IMG/VR virus record: IMGVR_UViG_3300034683_000161
Location: 1 to 42,390 of that record
Length of the DNA stretch: 42,390 nt
Direction: 5' to 3' (one strand)
From: a virus
This document shows positions 15,894 through 25,234 of this stretch, piece after piece. Within the stretch, counting starts at the first letter, position 1, and the number at the start of each line of letters is the position of its first letter. The notes under the pieces were generated by a model, which did no database searches, had not been told where the DNA came from, and was given only the letters and a program-made list of their open reading frames with translations. Both the position numbers and the translations under genes were made by a program.

Positions 15894-16658
15894 TTATGCA
15901 GCCTGAGCCGCTTCGTATGCCGCGACTCGCTTCTGCATTTCTTCAGAAGAGATCCACACGGTTTGATTCGGTTCACGACAAATACGGTCGAGCTCTTCTT
16001 GTGTGATGTGACCCTTCTTCATGGAAATCGTCAAGAATACGGATTTCACGAATCCGACCTGTTCTTCCGCTTCCTGCTGGATCATGACTGAGTTACCCCA
16101 CGAGAAGTGACTCGACATGTGGTACATGAAAAGAGCCATAGGTCCACAAAGGCACTTATGTCCAGCAGACCAGATCAATGATCCGGCTGAAGCACATTGA
16201 CCAACTGCACGAGTGATCACGAGACCTTTGCAATTCACAATCATCGTAGCGATAGTTGCACCAGTTGAAATGAGACCACCTGGTGAGTCGATAACGATTT
16301 CGATCACATCACCTTCTTGCATGCTCCGAAGAGTTTCAAGAAGAATGAAATATTCTTCGATAGTCTCGATTCCGGATACGATCAATGATCGGTAGTACTT
16401 CTTTCCTTCCGATTCATTGACGAGGTATACTGGGCAGTAAGGGAGCTTCTTGATATCCATCGAAGGATTGGGAAGGAGACCCCCACTAGGTTCTTCAGTG
16501 GAATCGAGATTTTCGAAACCCACGGAAAGCGACTCGGTACCAACACTGTCAATCGGAGTACTTTCCATGGTCAACAGACGAAGTTTTCCGGATGAAAGCA
16601 TTCTCTGGTCATGATTGCTTTCAGTCTGATCGTTGAAGAATTTGGAAATTCCGCGCAT
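15894..16658 (-). CDS. ClpP-like serine protease, 254 aa
   Basis: The ClpP/crotonase fold is clear: DSPGG at residues 124-128 (oxyanion-hole glycine loop), CASAGS with the nucleophile Ser157, and MYHM with His180. Such proteases in phages often process capsid or scaffold proteins. The first 70 residues are polar and low in complexity and may be a removable or flexible arm. It lies 5 bases downstream of the T4-type prohead protease gene and 11 bases upstream of its own inactive paralogue, so three protease-fold proteins are made from one transcript. Whether it acts on the virion, on the phage proteome or on host proteins is not shown by the sequence. Confidence 0.88.
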   Translation of the reverse strand: MRGISKFFNDQTESNHDQRMLSSGKLRLLTMESTPIDSVGTESLSVGFENLDSTEEPSGGLLPNPSMDIKKLPYCPVYLVNESEGKKYYRSLIVSGIETIEEYFILLETLRSMQEGDVIEIVIDSPGGLISTGATIATMIVNCKGLVITRAVGQCASAGSLIWSAGHKCLCGPMALFMYHMSSHFSWGNSVMIQQEAEEQVGFVKSVFLTISMKKGHITQEELDRICREPNQTVWISSEEMQKRVAAYEAAQAA

Positions 16659-16663
16659 GTCGA

Positions 16664-17524
16664 TTACCCCTTTCGTCCGGTACGAAGCATCACATGCATC
16701 GCCGAACGCTTGGTGCCCTTATCATCGTAGTAGGTACCAGTACCAGTACGATACGCATTCATTCGAATGCCCTTTATTTCGACTTCCTTGATTCCGAAAA
16801 GATCGGAGAGTTCCTGATCGGACCACGACTCAAGTCCGACGAGTTTCCCTTCGTTTGTAAAGATCTGATCGGGACGAATCTCGACACAGAACCCATTTTC
16901 GAAATACTCACGACCAGTACTGAACGATTCCTTCGCAGGAGCGTACCACTTGGATGCTTCCCGGTATCCAGGCATCAGTACGTAGTCGAACGTCACTAGA
17001 CGCTTGACTGTCCGGTAAAGTCGCTTATTCGCGGGGTCGGGTTTTTGTGTCATGAGACACCGCAGAGAGAATGTGGTATTCTCCATGGGGTTCAGAAGAG
17101 AATCTTCGAGAAGTTTCCCGTAAGGACCGGAAGGACGAATCTTTCCGTACAGAGGAATCCCTCTTTCGGTTCTTTCACCAGTCCAGATCTTTCGGATGTG
17201 ATGGGATACACGATCCTGATTCACTTCTGCAATTCTGTTCAGAGAAGAATCTTCGGAAGGATGTCCGTATTCCCCACGAAGGTTTCCTTCTGTGATCGTC
17301 ATGTTGAAGACGGTCGAAGGTTCATTGATTTCGTGCAGAAGACTCGGAACGTCGTAGTACGCATTGTTCCGTGATGTGGCATCAAGCATTGCGAGAACCA
17401 CATCGTAGTATCCGTTATCGTCAGGACGAAGAGCTTTCAGCTGTTTTCCGTCAAGGTTATCAAGAACCTGAACGGAGAAAAACACTTTGTTGGTAGGAAC
17501 GAGAGAAGAGGCGGAAATGGTCAT
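16664..17524 (-). CDS. Prohead core protease, T4 gp21-like, 286 aa
   Basis: The motifs of this family are present: GEYGHP with catalytic His88 (residues 84-89), then TFSLRC with the nucleophile Ser153, preceded by the typical SGPYGKLLEDSL segment. The enzyme sits in the prohead core and cleaves scaffold, capsid and inner proteins during maturation; phiKZ gp175 has this role in giant phages. The ATG follows CAGGAG. It is the second gene of a four-gene operon, with the 226-aa gene before it and the ClpP-like pair after it. C-terminal residues beyond 230 may form the self-cleaved tail. Confidence 0.85.
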   Translation of the reverse strand: MTISASSLVPTNKVFFSVQVLDNLDGKQLKALRPDDNGYYDVVLAMLDATSRNNAYYDVPSLLHEINEPSTVFNMTITEGNLRGEYGHPSEDSSLNRIAEVNQDRVSHHIRKIWTGERTERGIPLYGKIRPSGPYGKLLEDSLLNPMENTTFSLRCLMTQKPDPANKRLYRTVKRLVTFDYVLMPGYREASKWYAPAKESFSTGREYFENGFCVEIRPDQIFTNEGKLVGLESWSDQELSDLFGIKEVEIKGIRMNAYRTGTGTYYDDKGTKRSAMHVMLRTGRKG

Positions 17525-17542
17525 TGATATTCTCCTGAAAAG

Positions 17543-18223
17543 TTAAGTACGCAGAAGATCTTCGATTTCACTGCGTTCAGTTGCTTGATTGACGATTGCT
17601 GCGTTAGTACCATCGGACATATACGCACCAATCAGTTTGGTGGTTGTGCTGTCTGTACCGTACGTGACGGAATTAAGCCCAACAAATGCAGGATTTTTCT
17701 TCATTGTTGAGTTGCGATATTTGATATTGAGATCATCAGGATCTCGAAAGAGATGCGCATAAATCATCTCAAAAATCGCATGGTTTGTACGCAAGTTCGC
17801 ATCGCAGATCTGTGCAGCTTTGTCGAACATGAATGCGGTCGATTCGTAGTCCATAAATTTGGGAAGATTCCCAAGACCAAGAAATTCGACAAACATGTTG
17901 TAAGTGATTCGACTTCGCCGAAGAACCACTCTATCTGTCATGAAAATGTCACCAGTCTGAAACTCTGCGATCAGTATGTCCTGATCGTTTTCTACCATTT
18001 TGTAGGTACGCGATGGTTTCATCGCGATAAGTGCAGGAAGCAAAAATCCATGCTGGACTTTATCGTCAATGACTATCTCGAAGATGGCCAAAGTCTTTAC
18101 ATCTTCTTGAACGGAGAGTAGTGAGTAGTTTTCATACCTTCGTGGTATTTTAACAATCATCTTCTTTCCGGTAAAGATGAATGTGTTTTCGTGTTTCTTG
18201 AAATACTGCATGATGCTTTTCAT
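17543..18223 (-). CDS. Probable virion or assembly protein, 226 aa
   Basis: Not recognised. I choose the ATG at 18223 because AGGTGGG lies at good spacing and an ATTCTATG element is 30 bases upstream, the usual distance here; an ATG at 18256 would lie at the promoter motif. The N-terminal half is beta-rich and the rest helical; no membrane segment. It opens the operon that encodes the prohead protease and ClpP pair, so a role in head assembly is likely by context only. Confidence 0.75.
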   Translation of the reverse strand: MKSIMQYFKKHENTFIFTGKKMIVKIPRRYENYSLLSVQEDVKTLAIFEIVIDDKVQHGFLLPALIAMKPSRTYKMVENDQDILIAEFQTGDIFMTDRVVLRRSRITYNMFVEFLGLGNLPKFMDYESTAFMFDKAAQICDANLRTNHAIFEMIYAHLFRDPDDLNIKYRNSTMKKNPAFVGLNSVTYGTDSTTTKLIGAYMSDGTNAAIVNQATERSEIEDLLRT

Positions 18224-18253
18224 ACGAAACCCACCTAGAGAAAAGGTCGTTTG

Positions 18254-18261
18254 CATAGAAT
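18254..18261 (-). promoter_or_regulatory. ATTCTATG promoter-like element (protease operon)
   Basis: Exact ATTCTATG, 30 bases before the chosen ATG at 18223. It decides the start of that gene. Confidence 0.55.
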
Positions 18262-18266
18262 AGGAA

Positions 18267-18300
18267 ATCGTGGGGTCCTCTTACGAGGAAACCCCACGAT
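18267..18300 (-). terminator. Hairpin after the 418-aa virion gene
   Basis: Stem of 14 pairs (outer arm ATCGTGGGGT) with a 2-base bulge, 8 bases past the stop at 18309. No U-tract. Confidence 0.7.
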
Positions 18301-18308
18301 TGATATTT

Positions 18309-19565
18309 TTACAACTTCATGATTTTGACCATAGCGAAATCTCCACCTTCCGTGGATTTCAGATACGGTTCAATGTGATGGCATTGAACTTTCTCCATAG
18401 CAAGAGCCTTTGTACTCTGGGTGTTTGTATCTATCTCGTGGATGAGCGGTGATGGTGAGTGATAGATCTCCGTGATCGATTCGTACTCGTTCTTTGTGTA
18501 ATCGAAGAACGATTGTGTCAGTCTATCGAACAGAAGTCCATCTGATACCAATCCGGAGTCGACCTCACCTGCAAATTTTTGCAATGATGTTTCGTGGACC
18601 CAAATCGATGGCTCTTTAACTATAACAAAGAATGCCCCGAAATGTTTAGGGCTCTTCATCGTATTGAGTAGATAGTCTTCGATCGCTTGTGCTTCGAATG
18701 TATAAGAATCTTCAAGATAGTTCTCCACATTGACTGCATACTTCAGTAGACTTGTACCGATGTGGAGTATGTGCGGAGAAAGAATAAGAGATCTCTTAGT
18801 CACAGGAATTACATGTCTCGGAAAGAACATAGAGTACCCGATGACTGGGAAAACCGTGGAGTTGGAAAGATCCACAGATTGAGGAAGAATTACTTCGAGA
18901 TCCACGTTGACGTCAGGAGAATTCAACCGATTCCGATAATTGATCTGACAATCGGAGAATGGGACAATATCGATTCCCCCAAGTTCACTGAAGTCGAGTA
19001 GTACGACACTTGGGTGTCTGAGTTCTGTACTTGATGAAAAAAATTTCGCACCATCAGGTACGAGCATCTCTTCATTGAACATCTTCGGTCTCGTCACAAG
19101 ACCATTGATGAAACATAGTGAATTATTCAGATCGATTCTTTGTTCTGTTCCTTTGGGAGTGATCACGAGATCGGGAAGTTCATCACGTCTGATTCTGACA
19201 TTTCGATCTTCGGGTGCAGCTATTCGTGTATATCCTACAGTAAAGTCATCAGTCGTCAGTGGATTGATTGCCCTTACTGCATATTTCGGATTTTCGAGAT
19301 TCGGAATTTCGATTGTGTATGAATCAACCATGACTTCGGTCAGATGCTGCATGACTTCAGCCCACGTTGAGCACTGACCGATGATCGTTTCAGAGAGAAG
19401 ATGCGAGAGATTCACTGTAACTACGGTGGAATCAATTTTCTGAACATCCATGTAGAAATAGGTGTTCAGCGTGTGATGTTCTTTTACTGCAGTAAGTTCA
19501 GTATCTGGATACTTTTCAGTAGAAAGAACTTTTCCCTGTTTCTTGTAGAGTGCGACGATATCCAT
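18309..19565 (-). CDS. Probable virion structural protein, 418 aa
   Basis: No named family. The protein is rich in beta-strand-like segments and Asn/Asp/Ser, soluble, without signal peptide: the look of a tail or baseplate component. The ATG follows GAAGGAG. It lies among large genes of the same kind and strand, between terminase and sheath, and is bounded by hairpins on both sides, so it is a single-gene unit. A variant promoter motif (TTCTTATG) is 34 bases upstream. Confidence 0.8.
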   Translation of the reverse strand: MDIVALYKKQGKVLSTEKYPDTELTAVKEHHTLNTYFYMDVQKIDSTVVTVNLSHLLSETIIGQCSTWAEVMQHLTEVMVDSYTIEIPNLENPKYAVRAINPLTTDDFTVGYTRIAAPEDRNVRIRRDELPDLVITPKGTEQRIDLNNSLCFINGLVTRPKMFNEEMLVPDGAKFFSSSTELRHPSVVLLDFSELGGIDIVPFSDCQINYRNRLNSPDVNVDLEVILPQSVDLSNSTVFPVIGYSMFFPRHVIPVTKRSLILSPHILHIGTSLLKYAVNVENYLEDSYTFEAQAIEDYLLNTMKSPKHFGAFFVIVKEPSIWVHETSLQKFAGEVDSGLVSDGLLFDRLTQSFFDYTKNEYESITEIYHSPSPLIHEIDTNTQSTKALAMEKVQCHHIEPYLKSTEGGDFAMVKIMKL

Positions 19566-19599
19566 GAAGAATCTCCTTCGTTATTTCCGGTATAACTAG

Positions 19600-19607
19600 C
19601 ATAAGAA
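19600..19607 (-). promoter_or_regulatory. TTCTTATG promoter-like element
   Basis: Variant of ATTNTATG, 34 bases before the ATG at 19565. It overlaps the base of the hairpin that ends the upstream unit by one base. Confidence 0.35.
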
Positions 19608-19638
19608 GATCTGCCCTCCGGTTAGGGAGGGCAGATCT
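19607..19638 (-). terminator. Hairpin after the 561-aa virion gene
   Basis: 13-bp perfect stem (AGATCTGCCCTCC), loop of 6, 6 bases past the stop at 19645. No U-tract. Confidence 0.75.
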
Positions 19639-19644
19639 CTAGTT

Positions 19645-21330
19645 CTACGGGTTGTTTTCTGTGTTGTATCCTGATGCACTGAGATGTACGTCGACAGGTA
19701 CCCCGTAAAGGATCTGGAATTGACCACTGAGTTCACGAAGAAACTCGACGATCAACTGTCCGCCAACGTATTGGTTGGGAAGTCCTTGAGTAAGGATATT
19801 CCACGACTGTGCATACTGCTCGATCGGAATCGGATTGGTGATCACGATTGCGAGATTGTCAGCACTTCTGACCGTGAAGTGAGTCGGTGCAACAGGACCC
19901 ATTTCAATATCAGGATCATACGGAGGAGTCGCAGCGGTGTAGTACGCCTCGACGAATGCTTCCTTGTTGAGGAATCTTGACGTCGGAATGTAGTACACTT
20001 CCAAATCGTCATCGTAGTGAATCACAGGCCGACGCATGTCACTCGATTCCACTCCGTACGTAAGAGGAGCGTCAGTACTATCCTTGATGGTGTACCGTTG
20101 GAACTCACTGTACGTTTTGAAATTGAGAATCACGTTCTGTCTATAGAGGACAGATGCTTCTGCTCCGAAGATCTGGGAAAGATCGACTTCGAAAAGAACA
20201 GATTGGGGATTGTTGAATATTCCACCATCGAAACTCGAGATGATCGTGGTGTACTGAGTCACATCGTAGATCTTGTCTCGACGATCCGAGTATGCGATGA
20301 ACCTGAGCATGTACTTGTTGGTGGTCGGATTCCATTGCGGAATAACCGATACCTTGATTCCGTCCATACTCTTATTCGCAATGACTGTGACCCATTTTTC
20401 AGTAGTCACAAATCTGGACTTTCCTGATTGTTCCTGCAGAGGGGATACCTGATTTCGTCCAAGGAACTTCTTGATGAGAATCTTCTGTCGCTGTCCTGGA
20501 AAGGATGCTACGAAGTCATCGAGTCCGTAGACGAAACATGAGATATTGTCGATGGTGATGTCATCGGTAGCCCCAGTCGAATAGATGAGTCTTGGGGATA
20601 TCACCAATTGACTGGTAGGCTGTCTCTGGTGGATGTAGAAATCGGATCCGAGCATCTGGTTCGCAGTTGCGTCAAATCCAGTCACGATATCTGTGTTCGA
20701 CAGAAGGTCGTTCCAAGGAATTCCACGCTTCACGAAAAGCGTGAGTTCGACCATCAGAAGTCCGGCGTTGTCGTGTACCTCAAGAGTAACTGTTTCTCCG
20801 TCTTGAAGAGTACTCAGGGTATGACAATTCGTGCATTTTTTGACTGGACTTCCAGGTGTGATGGAAGTGAGTGGAATTCGATCTCCCTTGTACGATTCAT
20901 TCGAATCGATGTACAGAGAAATGAATTCTTTCTTTCCTTCTGAATTCAATCTCGAGAGTCTGTACTCTGCAAGAGCAGAACCGAAAAGCATCAAGTTCCC
21001 ACTGATTGTAAGTTCAGTGGGACTTACTCGATCATCGTAGTACAGCATGAACTTATCGTTACCGTACGAGATGATTTTGATTTCTTCGTCTGTAGTCGTC
21101 TTGACGATTCTAGCTGGAGCCAGCGTAGACTTCAGTGTCTCCGAATCAACAGAAATGACAGTGTAAATCGCCATTCCGTCATCGTCGTCAAATACGCATG
21201 CACCCACTTTCGGAATGACATGAGCCATCCCATCACTCGGAGCTCCATCACGGTCAGGATCATAGATCTGACTGCGAAGACACGAGTCGGGCCTTTGGTC
21301 TGTGAGGAGGTAGAGAGGGGTGCTACCCAT
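19645..21330 (-). CDS. Probable virion structural protein, 561 aa
   Basis: No named family. Beta-rich, with repeated strand-turn patterns, many Asp/Asn/Thr and one isolated CTNC pair near residue 170 that might bind metal. The start overlaps the end of the upstream 882-aa gene by 8 bases, with the ribosome site (GGGAG) inside that gene, so the two are coupled and probably work in one structure. Located between terminase and tail sheath. A tail or baseplate role is likely by context; I cannot say which. Confidence 0.8.
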   Translation of the reverse strand: MGSTPLYLLTDQRPDSCLRSQIYDPDRDGAPSDGMAHVIPKVGACVFDDDDGMAIYTVISVDSETLKSTLAPARIVKTTTDEEIKIISYGNDKFMLYYDDRVSPTELTISGNLMLFGSALAEYRLSRLNSEGKKEFISLYIDSNESYKGDRIPLTSITPGSPVKKCTNCHTLSTLQDGETVTLEVHDNAGLLMVELTLFVKRGIPWNDLLSNTDIVTGFDATANQMLGSDFYIHQRQPTSQLVISPRLIYSTGATDDITIDNISCFVYGLDDFVASFPGQRQKILIKKFLGRNQVSPLQEQSGKSRFVTTEKWVTVIANKSMDGIKVSVIPQWNPTTNKYMLRFIAYSDRRDKIYDVTQYTTIISSFDGGIFNNPQSVLFEVDLSQIFGAEASVLYRQNVILNFKTYSEFQRYTIKDSTDAPLTYGVESSDMRRPVIHYDDDLEVYYIPTSRFLNKEAFVEAYYTAATPPYDPDIEMGPVAPTHFTVRSADNLAIVITNPIPIEQYAQSWNILTQGLPNQYVGGQLIVEFLRELSGQFQILYGVPVDVHLSASGYNTENNP

Positions 21331-23971
21331 AGAACAGTTCTCCCGAGGTTACGTCATCTTCCGGCATTACGGAATTGATGAATGCCTGGAGGAGACGGTA
21401 AGTGTTTGGATCCGGCACCACGATTTGTTTGTAGTGCGGGAAAGTATCCACAAAGTTAAGATCGTATTTTCTTTGCATGACAAGGCAGCATGCCGCAACA
21501 TAGTCATACGAAGAAAATTGAGTCCTCATTCTTTCGAGATCTGGATCAAGTCCGATACCCTTAAGAGTACCATTAACGATGTCTCTGATGATCATCACCG
21601 TGTACGGGCTAAAGCACCGATGAGAATGAGGCATCACTATGATGTCCGGGTAAACAGGTTGTTTCCCATAGAAGTACTCATTCAGAATCTCAAGACGAGC
21701 AAGATCGTCATTCGGATGATAATTGGACAAGAATGCATGTATGACGTAGGGAACAGTCGTCGCAATTTCGAAAGGAGCGCCATCCCGATATTTGTCTTCG
21801 GGAAGTTCGATGTAGTTTCCTCGATCAGTTGGTGCTTCTTCGTAGAGTCCATCTACATGCATCATAGTCATTTCAGGAAACAGCAGGGCAAGTTCGGATT
21901 CCGATGCTGCCATGTTGTTTACTGTATATCCTTCCACCATGTTTTCTTCATTCGCACTCGTAACAATCCACTCAAGGTAGTTGTTCGAGGTATCGAAGTA
22001 TTCTAGGTTTTGAATGATCAGCTGTTTTATCGAGGTCCTCAATGAGGTATCCTTGAATTCCTGAACAGTATAATCGATTCCTTCGATCAAGTACTTTCCG
22101 TTCAGATACACTTTGGTGTGTGCGTCATTCCAGATAGGTACTGTGTATCCACCATCTCGAACCCCGACATTGAGAAGTTCTACGATGGGGTTACCCGCGA
22201 TGATGTCGGAATCGATGTAATTATCTCCGTGATATACACAGAATCGATTCTGGAGAATGAATGATCTTCCGTACATTCTCGGACCAAAGACCAATCTCAC
22301 TCCAGTGGTATCAGAAAACTTAACGATATCTCCTACGTATTCGGTAAGTTCCCTGTAAGATTTGTCGGATACTACATCAATCCCTTTGACAGGATCAGTG
22401 ATAGTGAATTCTTCAAGAACGATGAAGTCGGAATATGGAAGAATGATCGATGATGCTTCAGCAGTAGGACTGATTTTGTAACAGGTATTTATCCCGTCAA
22501 CAAAAAATTCAACTGTCAGTTTATCACCAGCAGTAAATCCAACTACTTCATCAAACCCGATTTCGACTTCATACGTGCCTACATCAATAGATGTAACTTG
22601 ATCCTCACGAATCTTTTTTCCGTTCTTGTAACATACCGGATATACCGATACACCACCAAACAGATAAGGTTTCGTGAATCTCAAGGATCCATCGAAGTAT
22701 GCGGTAATGTCGCTGTGTATGACCTTCTTACACAGAAGTGCCATGGTGTGGTAGTATCCGAGACTTTCGATGTACTGCCACATGTTCGATGCTGTGATGA
22801 TGTTTGGTACATCGAACATCATTCGCACATATTCGCTCTTTTCAAGATTGGATGCTTTCCAGAAATCCAATTTATCACTTACTCTACCAAGCAAATGCTG
22901 CACAATGGTAGCATCATCACAAGTGTAGAGAAGATCAATGTAATTCTTATCGCGAATGAGAATGTTGTCTTTATCGTGCTTTCTGTATACAACACGAATT
23001 GCAATTTCTTGTGTTTCAAGGTAATCCCTGAAGTCATCGAGGATGTATACAGGAATCGATATATCGTTGTGAGTTATTTGATCCACACTTCTTGTTGCGC
23101 ACCGGTGAAGGTAGAGTCCTTTACCCATCGTACCATCAGAATTCATCACTCTGACATGAATATCTGCGGTATTGTGGGTATAAACGATATTGTCGGGATT
23201 CAGTTCTTTTGGTGTATGAACGATGAGTTTAAGAAGGTTATCGCGTTCGCTAAGAAACGTGACGTTCTTCGTAAGGTCAGTAAGATCGACCGTAAACGAC
23301 AAAAGCTCATTCTCATCGTGAATGACGTCGACAAATGAATTCAAAGGAATTGCATCGAGCCCTTTGAATTCTGTCTCGTATCCATTCACGTAGAGGGTAG
23401 TGTGATTTTTGTCGTGAGGACACGACTGAATGAATTCTTGAATTCTTCGTCTCACGATATATGAGTCATCCTGACTCGGAATCGTGAATGATCCGATTGT
23501 GACTTTGTCATTCTTGTCACTATCGAAATACATGGTGAGACGAATGTTCTTCATTTCTGTGTACGGTACAGCCTTACTCGCAGTGGACTTTGCTATTGCG
23601 AGAAGATACTGATCATCCGCACGTCGGATAAAGGTCTTTGAGAATGCCATCATCTTTCCAGTGAGATGATAGACCCTCATCAACATGTTGTAATCATTGC
23701 AAAGTTCAGTACATGACAACCACGTGTCTGGTACTGATCTTGCAAGATATGTATACATCAATGTATTTGGGATCGCATACACGAAGTACGGATCTGTCAG
23801 AGTAGGAAGATCGTATTGTCTTCCTTGAAAAAGAATTGTACCATTGACCGATCGCTCTTGAAGGAGTCTCGGTACAATATTCGCACGAAGTTCGCTTTCT
23901 GGTTCATTCCAGATTTTGTCAAAGCAAAATTCGTTGAGAGCGTTAAGAAGAATCGGTTCAAGATTCGACAT
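21323..23971 (-). CDS. Large virion structural protein, 882 aa
   Basis: No named family. It is one of the longest genes in the window. The chain is long, beta-rich and aromatic, with a helical first 150 residues, and no enzyme motif is seen. The ATG at 23971 is chosen because GGAG precedes it and an ATTCTATG element lies 32 bases upstream; an ATG four codons earlier (23983) has no ribosome site. First gene of a two-gene unit with the 561-aa protein. A large tail or baseplate protein is the most likely reading. Confidence 0.8.
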   Translation of the reverse strand: MSNLEPILLNALNEFCFDKIWNEPESELRANIVPRLLQERSVNGTILFQGRQYDLPTLTDPYFVYAIPNTLMYTYLARSVPDTWLSCTELCNDYNMLMRVYHLTGKMMAFSKTFIRRADDQYLLAIAKSTASKAVPYTEMKNIRLTMYFDSDKNDKVTIGSFTIPSQDDSYIVRRRIQEFIQSCPHDKNHTTLYVNGYETEFKGLDAIPLNSFVDVIHDENELLSFTVDLTDLTKNVTFLSERDNLLKLIVHTPKELNPDNIVYTHNTADIHVRVMNSDGTMGKGLYLHRCATRSVDQITHNDISIPVYILDDFRDYLETQEIAIRVVYRKHDKDNILIRDKNYIDLLYTCDDATIVQHLLGRVSDKLDFWKASNLEKSEYVRMMFDVPNIITASNMWQYIESLGYYHTMALLCKKVIHSDITAYFDGSLRFTKPYLFGGVSVYPVCYKNGKKIREDQVTSIDVGTYEVEIGFDEVVGFTAGDKLTVEFFVDGINTCYKISPTAEASSIILPYSDFIVLEEFTITDPVKGIDVVSDKSYRELTEYVGDIVKFSDTTGVRLVFGPRMYGRSFILQNRFCVYHGDNYIDSDIIAGNPIVELLNVGVRDGGYTVPIWNDAHTKVYLNGKYLIEGIDYTVQEFKDTSLRTSIKQLIIQNLEYFDTSNNYLEWIVTSANEENMVEGYTVNNMAASESELALLFPEMTMMHVDGLYEEAPTDRGNYIELPEDKYRDGAPFEIATTVPYVIHAFLSNYHPNDDLARLEILNEYFYGKQPVYPDIIVMPHSHRCFSPYTVMIIRDIVNGTLKGIGLDPDLERMRTQFSSYDYVAACCLVMQRKYDLNFVDTFPHYKQIVVPDPNTYRLLQAFINSVMPEDDVTSGELFYG

Positions 23972-24003
23972 GCCGAACTCCATAGTCTGTTCTGGTGCTA
24001 GGG

Positions 24004-24011
24004 CATAGAAT
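24004..24011 (-). promoter_or_regulatory. ATTCTATG promoter-like element (882-aa gene)
   Basis: Exact ATTCTATG, 32 bases before the ATG at 23971. A second, ATGTATGC-type copy lies at 24023-24030. Confidence 0.5.
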
Positions 24012-24040
24012 AAGTCGAATTAGCATACATTTAAAGGATA

Positions 24041-24070
24041 CGTATGGGAGGGCACTTGCCCTCCCATACG
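24041..24070 (-). terminator. Hairpin after the 346-aa gene
   Basis: 13- to 14-bp perfect stem (CGTATGGGAGGGC) with a very small loop, 12 bases past the stop at 24083. No U-tract. Confidence 0.75.
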
Positions 24071-24082
24071 CTCACTGAAAGA

Positions 24083-25123
24083 CTATCGATTTTCAAAAAG
24101 CTGACGACAAGTCAGAAGTCCACCGATGAATGCCTGTCCATCCCGACCGATGAGTTTGTGCTGCTTGAGCTGACTGGTAATTGCTCCAGCACGATACCCA
24201 TCGAGAGCTCTCAGGATGAGACTGAGCCAGTATGGTGGATATTCGAATGCAAGTTGTGTAGACATGATCTCTGTCGTAGGGCCAAGCGATGAGCAGCTTC
24301 TGTAGAACTTACCTACATTGAACTTATTCATCCTTTCAGGTCCGAATTCTGCACAGAGTTCGCACGTCGTTGCGAGTGACAGAATGTTGTTGGAAGTAGA
24401 TGCTGCACGTTTTGCGATATCATCGAGCTCGCGATGAGTACCGAGAAATGTGCATCTCTTATAGAGATCAGGCATCGCAGGATCTTCATCTCTGCGAGCG
24501 AGTCTTTGTGACATGTAAAGTGCAAAGAGCATCGCGATAGTCTGCATTTCCTGAGCATTCAGGTTTTCCATACGTGCAATGACTGACGCGATAGGAAGGC
24601 AGTACGATTGAATGAGATATACAGCAAGCTGAGGAGTCAGCCAACCGTCTTGTACGGCATACGACCGAACAAACATCCCACGGACGTACATGCTATGTAG
24701 TTCATTGATATCTGATACAGATGCGCCTCTGCCTGGCTCAACTTTTATGAGTTCAGCAACATTGGCGAGAATTTTGTTTTTCAGCTCGTAGTACGCATCG
24801 AGTACGTGTGCGTCGTGATTTCCCTTCAGGTCGATTGTGATGTTCGTCCATCCAAGAAGATCAGGAAGATTGAGTCTCGGTTCTCCTTTCGTGACGATAG
24901 GAAGAACTGTTGCGAATTCATCGAGAAACTTCGTCTCGACGAGACGTTCGAACAATCTATTCGTACCAGTGGCCATTGTCGGTCGCTGAGAAAATACTTG
25001 TACCAACTGTCCATGAGGAATGACGACATTCCTGTTGGTGGCAAGAAACTTTACCACCTGCTGGACTTGTCCCTTCAGTCCTGCGGTATGTGCCAGTTGA
25101 GTATCGAGAAGGGTTTTAAGCAT
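24083..25123 (-). CDS. Probable virion protein, 346 aa
   Basis: Not recognised. The protein is almost wholly helical and rich in Leu and Ala, unlike the beta-rich neighbours, with no membrane segment of convincing length. The ATG follows GGAG, with an ATTGTATG element 34 bases upstream. It is transcribed divergently from the sheath gene across a 111-bp spacer. The context (directly next to sheath and tube) suggests a tail or head-completion role. Confidence 0.8.
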   Translation of the reverse strand: MLKTLLDTQLAHTAGLKGQVQQVVKFLATNRNVVIPHGQLVQVFSQRPTMATGTNRLFERLVETKFLDEFATVLPIVTKGEPRLNLPDLLGWTNITIDLKGNHDAHVLDAYYELKNKILANVAELIKVEPGRGASVSDINELHSMYVRGMFVRSYAVQDGWLTPQLAVYLIQSYCLPIASVIARMENLNAQEMQTIAMLFALYMSQRLARRDEDPAMPDLYKRCTFLGTHRELDDIAKRAASTSNNILSLATTCELCAEFGPERMNKFNVGKFYRSCSSLGPTTEIMSTQLAFEYPPYWLSLILRALDGYRAGAITSQLKQHKLIGRDGQAFIGGLLTCRQLFENR

Positions 25124-25157
25124 GTCCTAAGTTCTCCGTTGAGTGATGGACTTTAAG

Positions 25158-25165
25158 CATACAAT
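25158..25165 (-). promoter_or_regulatory. ATTGTATG promoter-like element
   Basis: ATTGTATG on the minus strand, 34 bases before the ATG at 25123, inside the divergent spacer shared with the sheath gene. Confidence 0.5.
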
Positions 25166-25193
25166 AGCAAAAAGATCCTAAATATTAACGGAA

Positions 25194-25201
25194 ATTTTAT
25201 A
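25194..25201 (+). promoter_or_regulatory. ATTTTATA, near match to the ATTNTATG element (sheath)
   Basis: One mismatch to ATTNTATG, 33 bases before the sheath ATG at 25235. Listed for its matching distance. Confidence 0.3.
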
Positions 25202-25234
25202 GGAACCCAACCGTGTCCTGAAAGGAGTCAAATC

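Noticed and set aside
18224-18256. Earlier ATG for the first gene of the protease operon.
   Set aside because: It overlaps the ATTCTATG motif and has no ribosome site, while the ATG at 18223 has both at good spacing.
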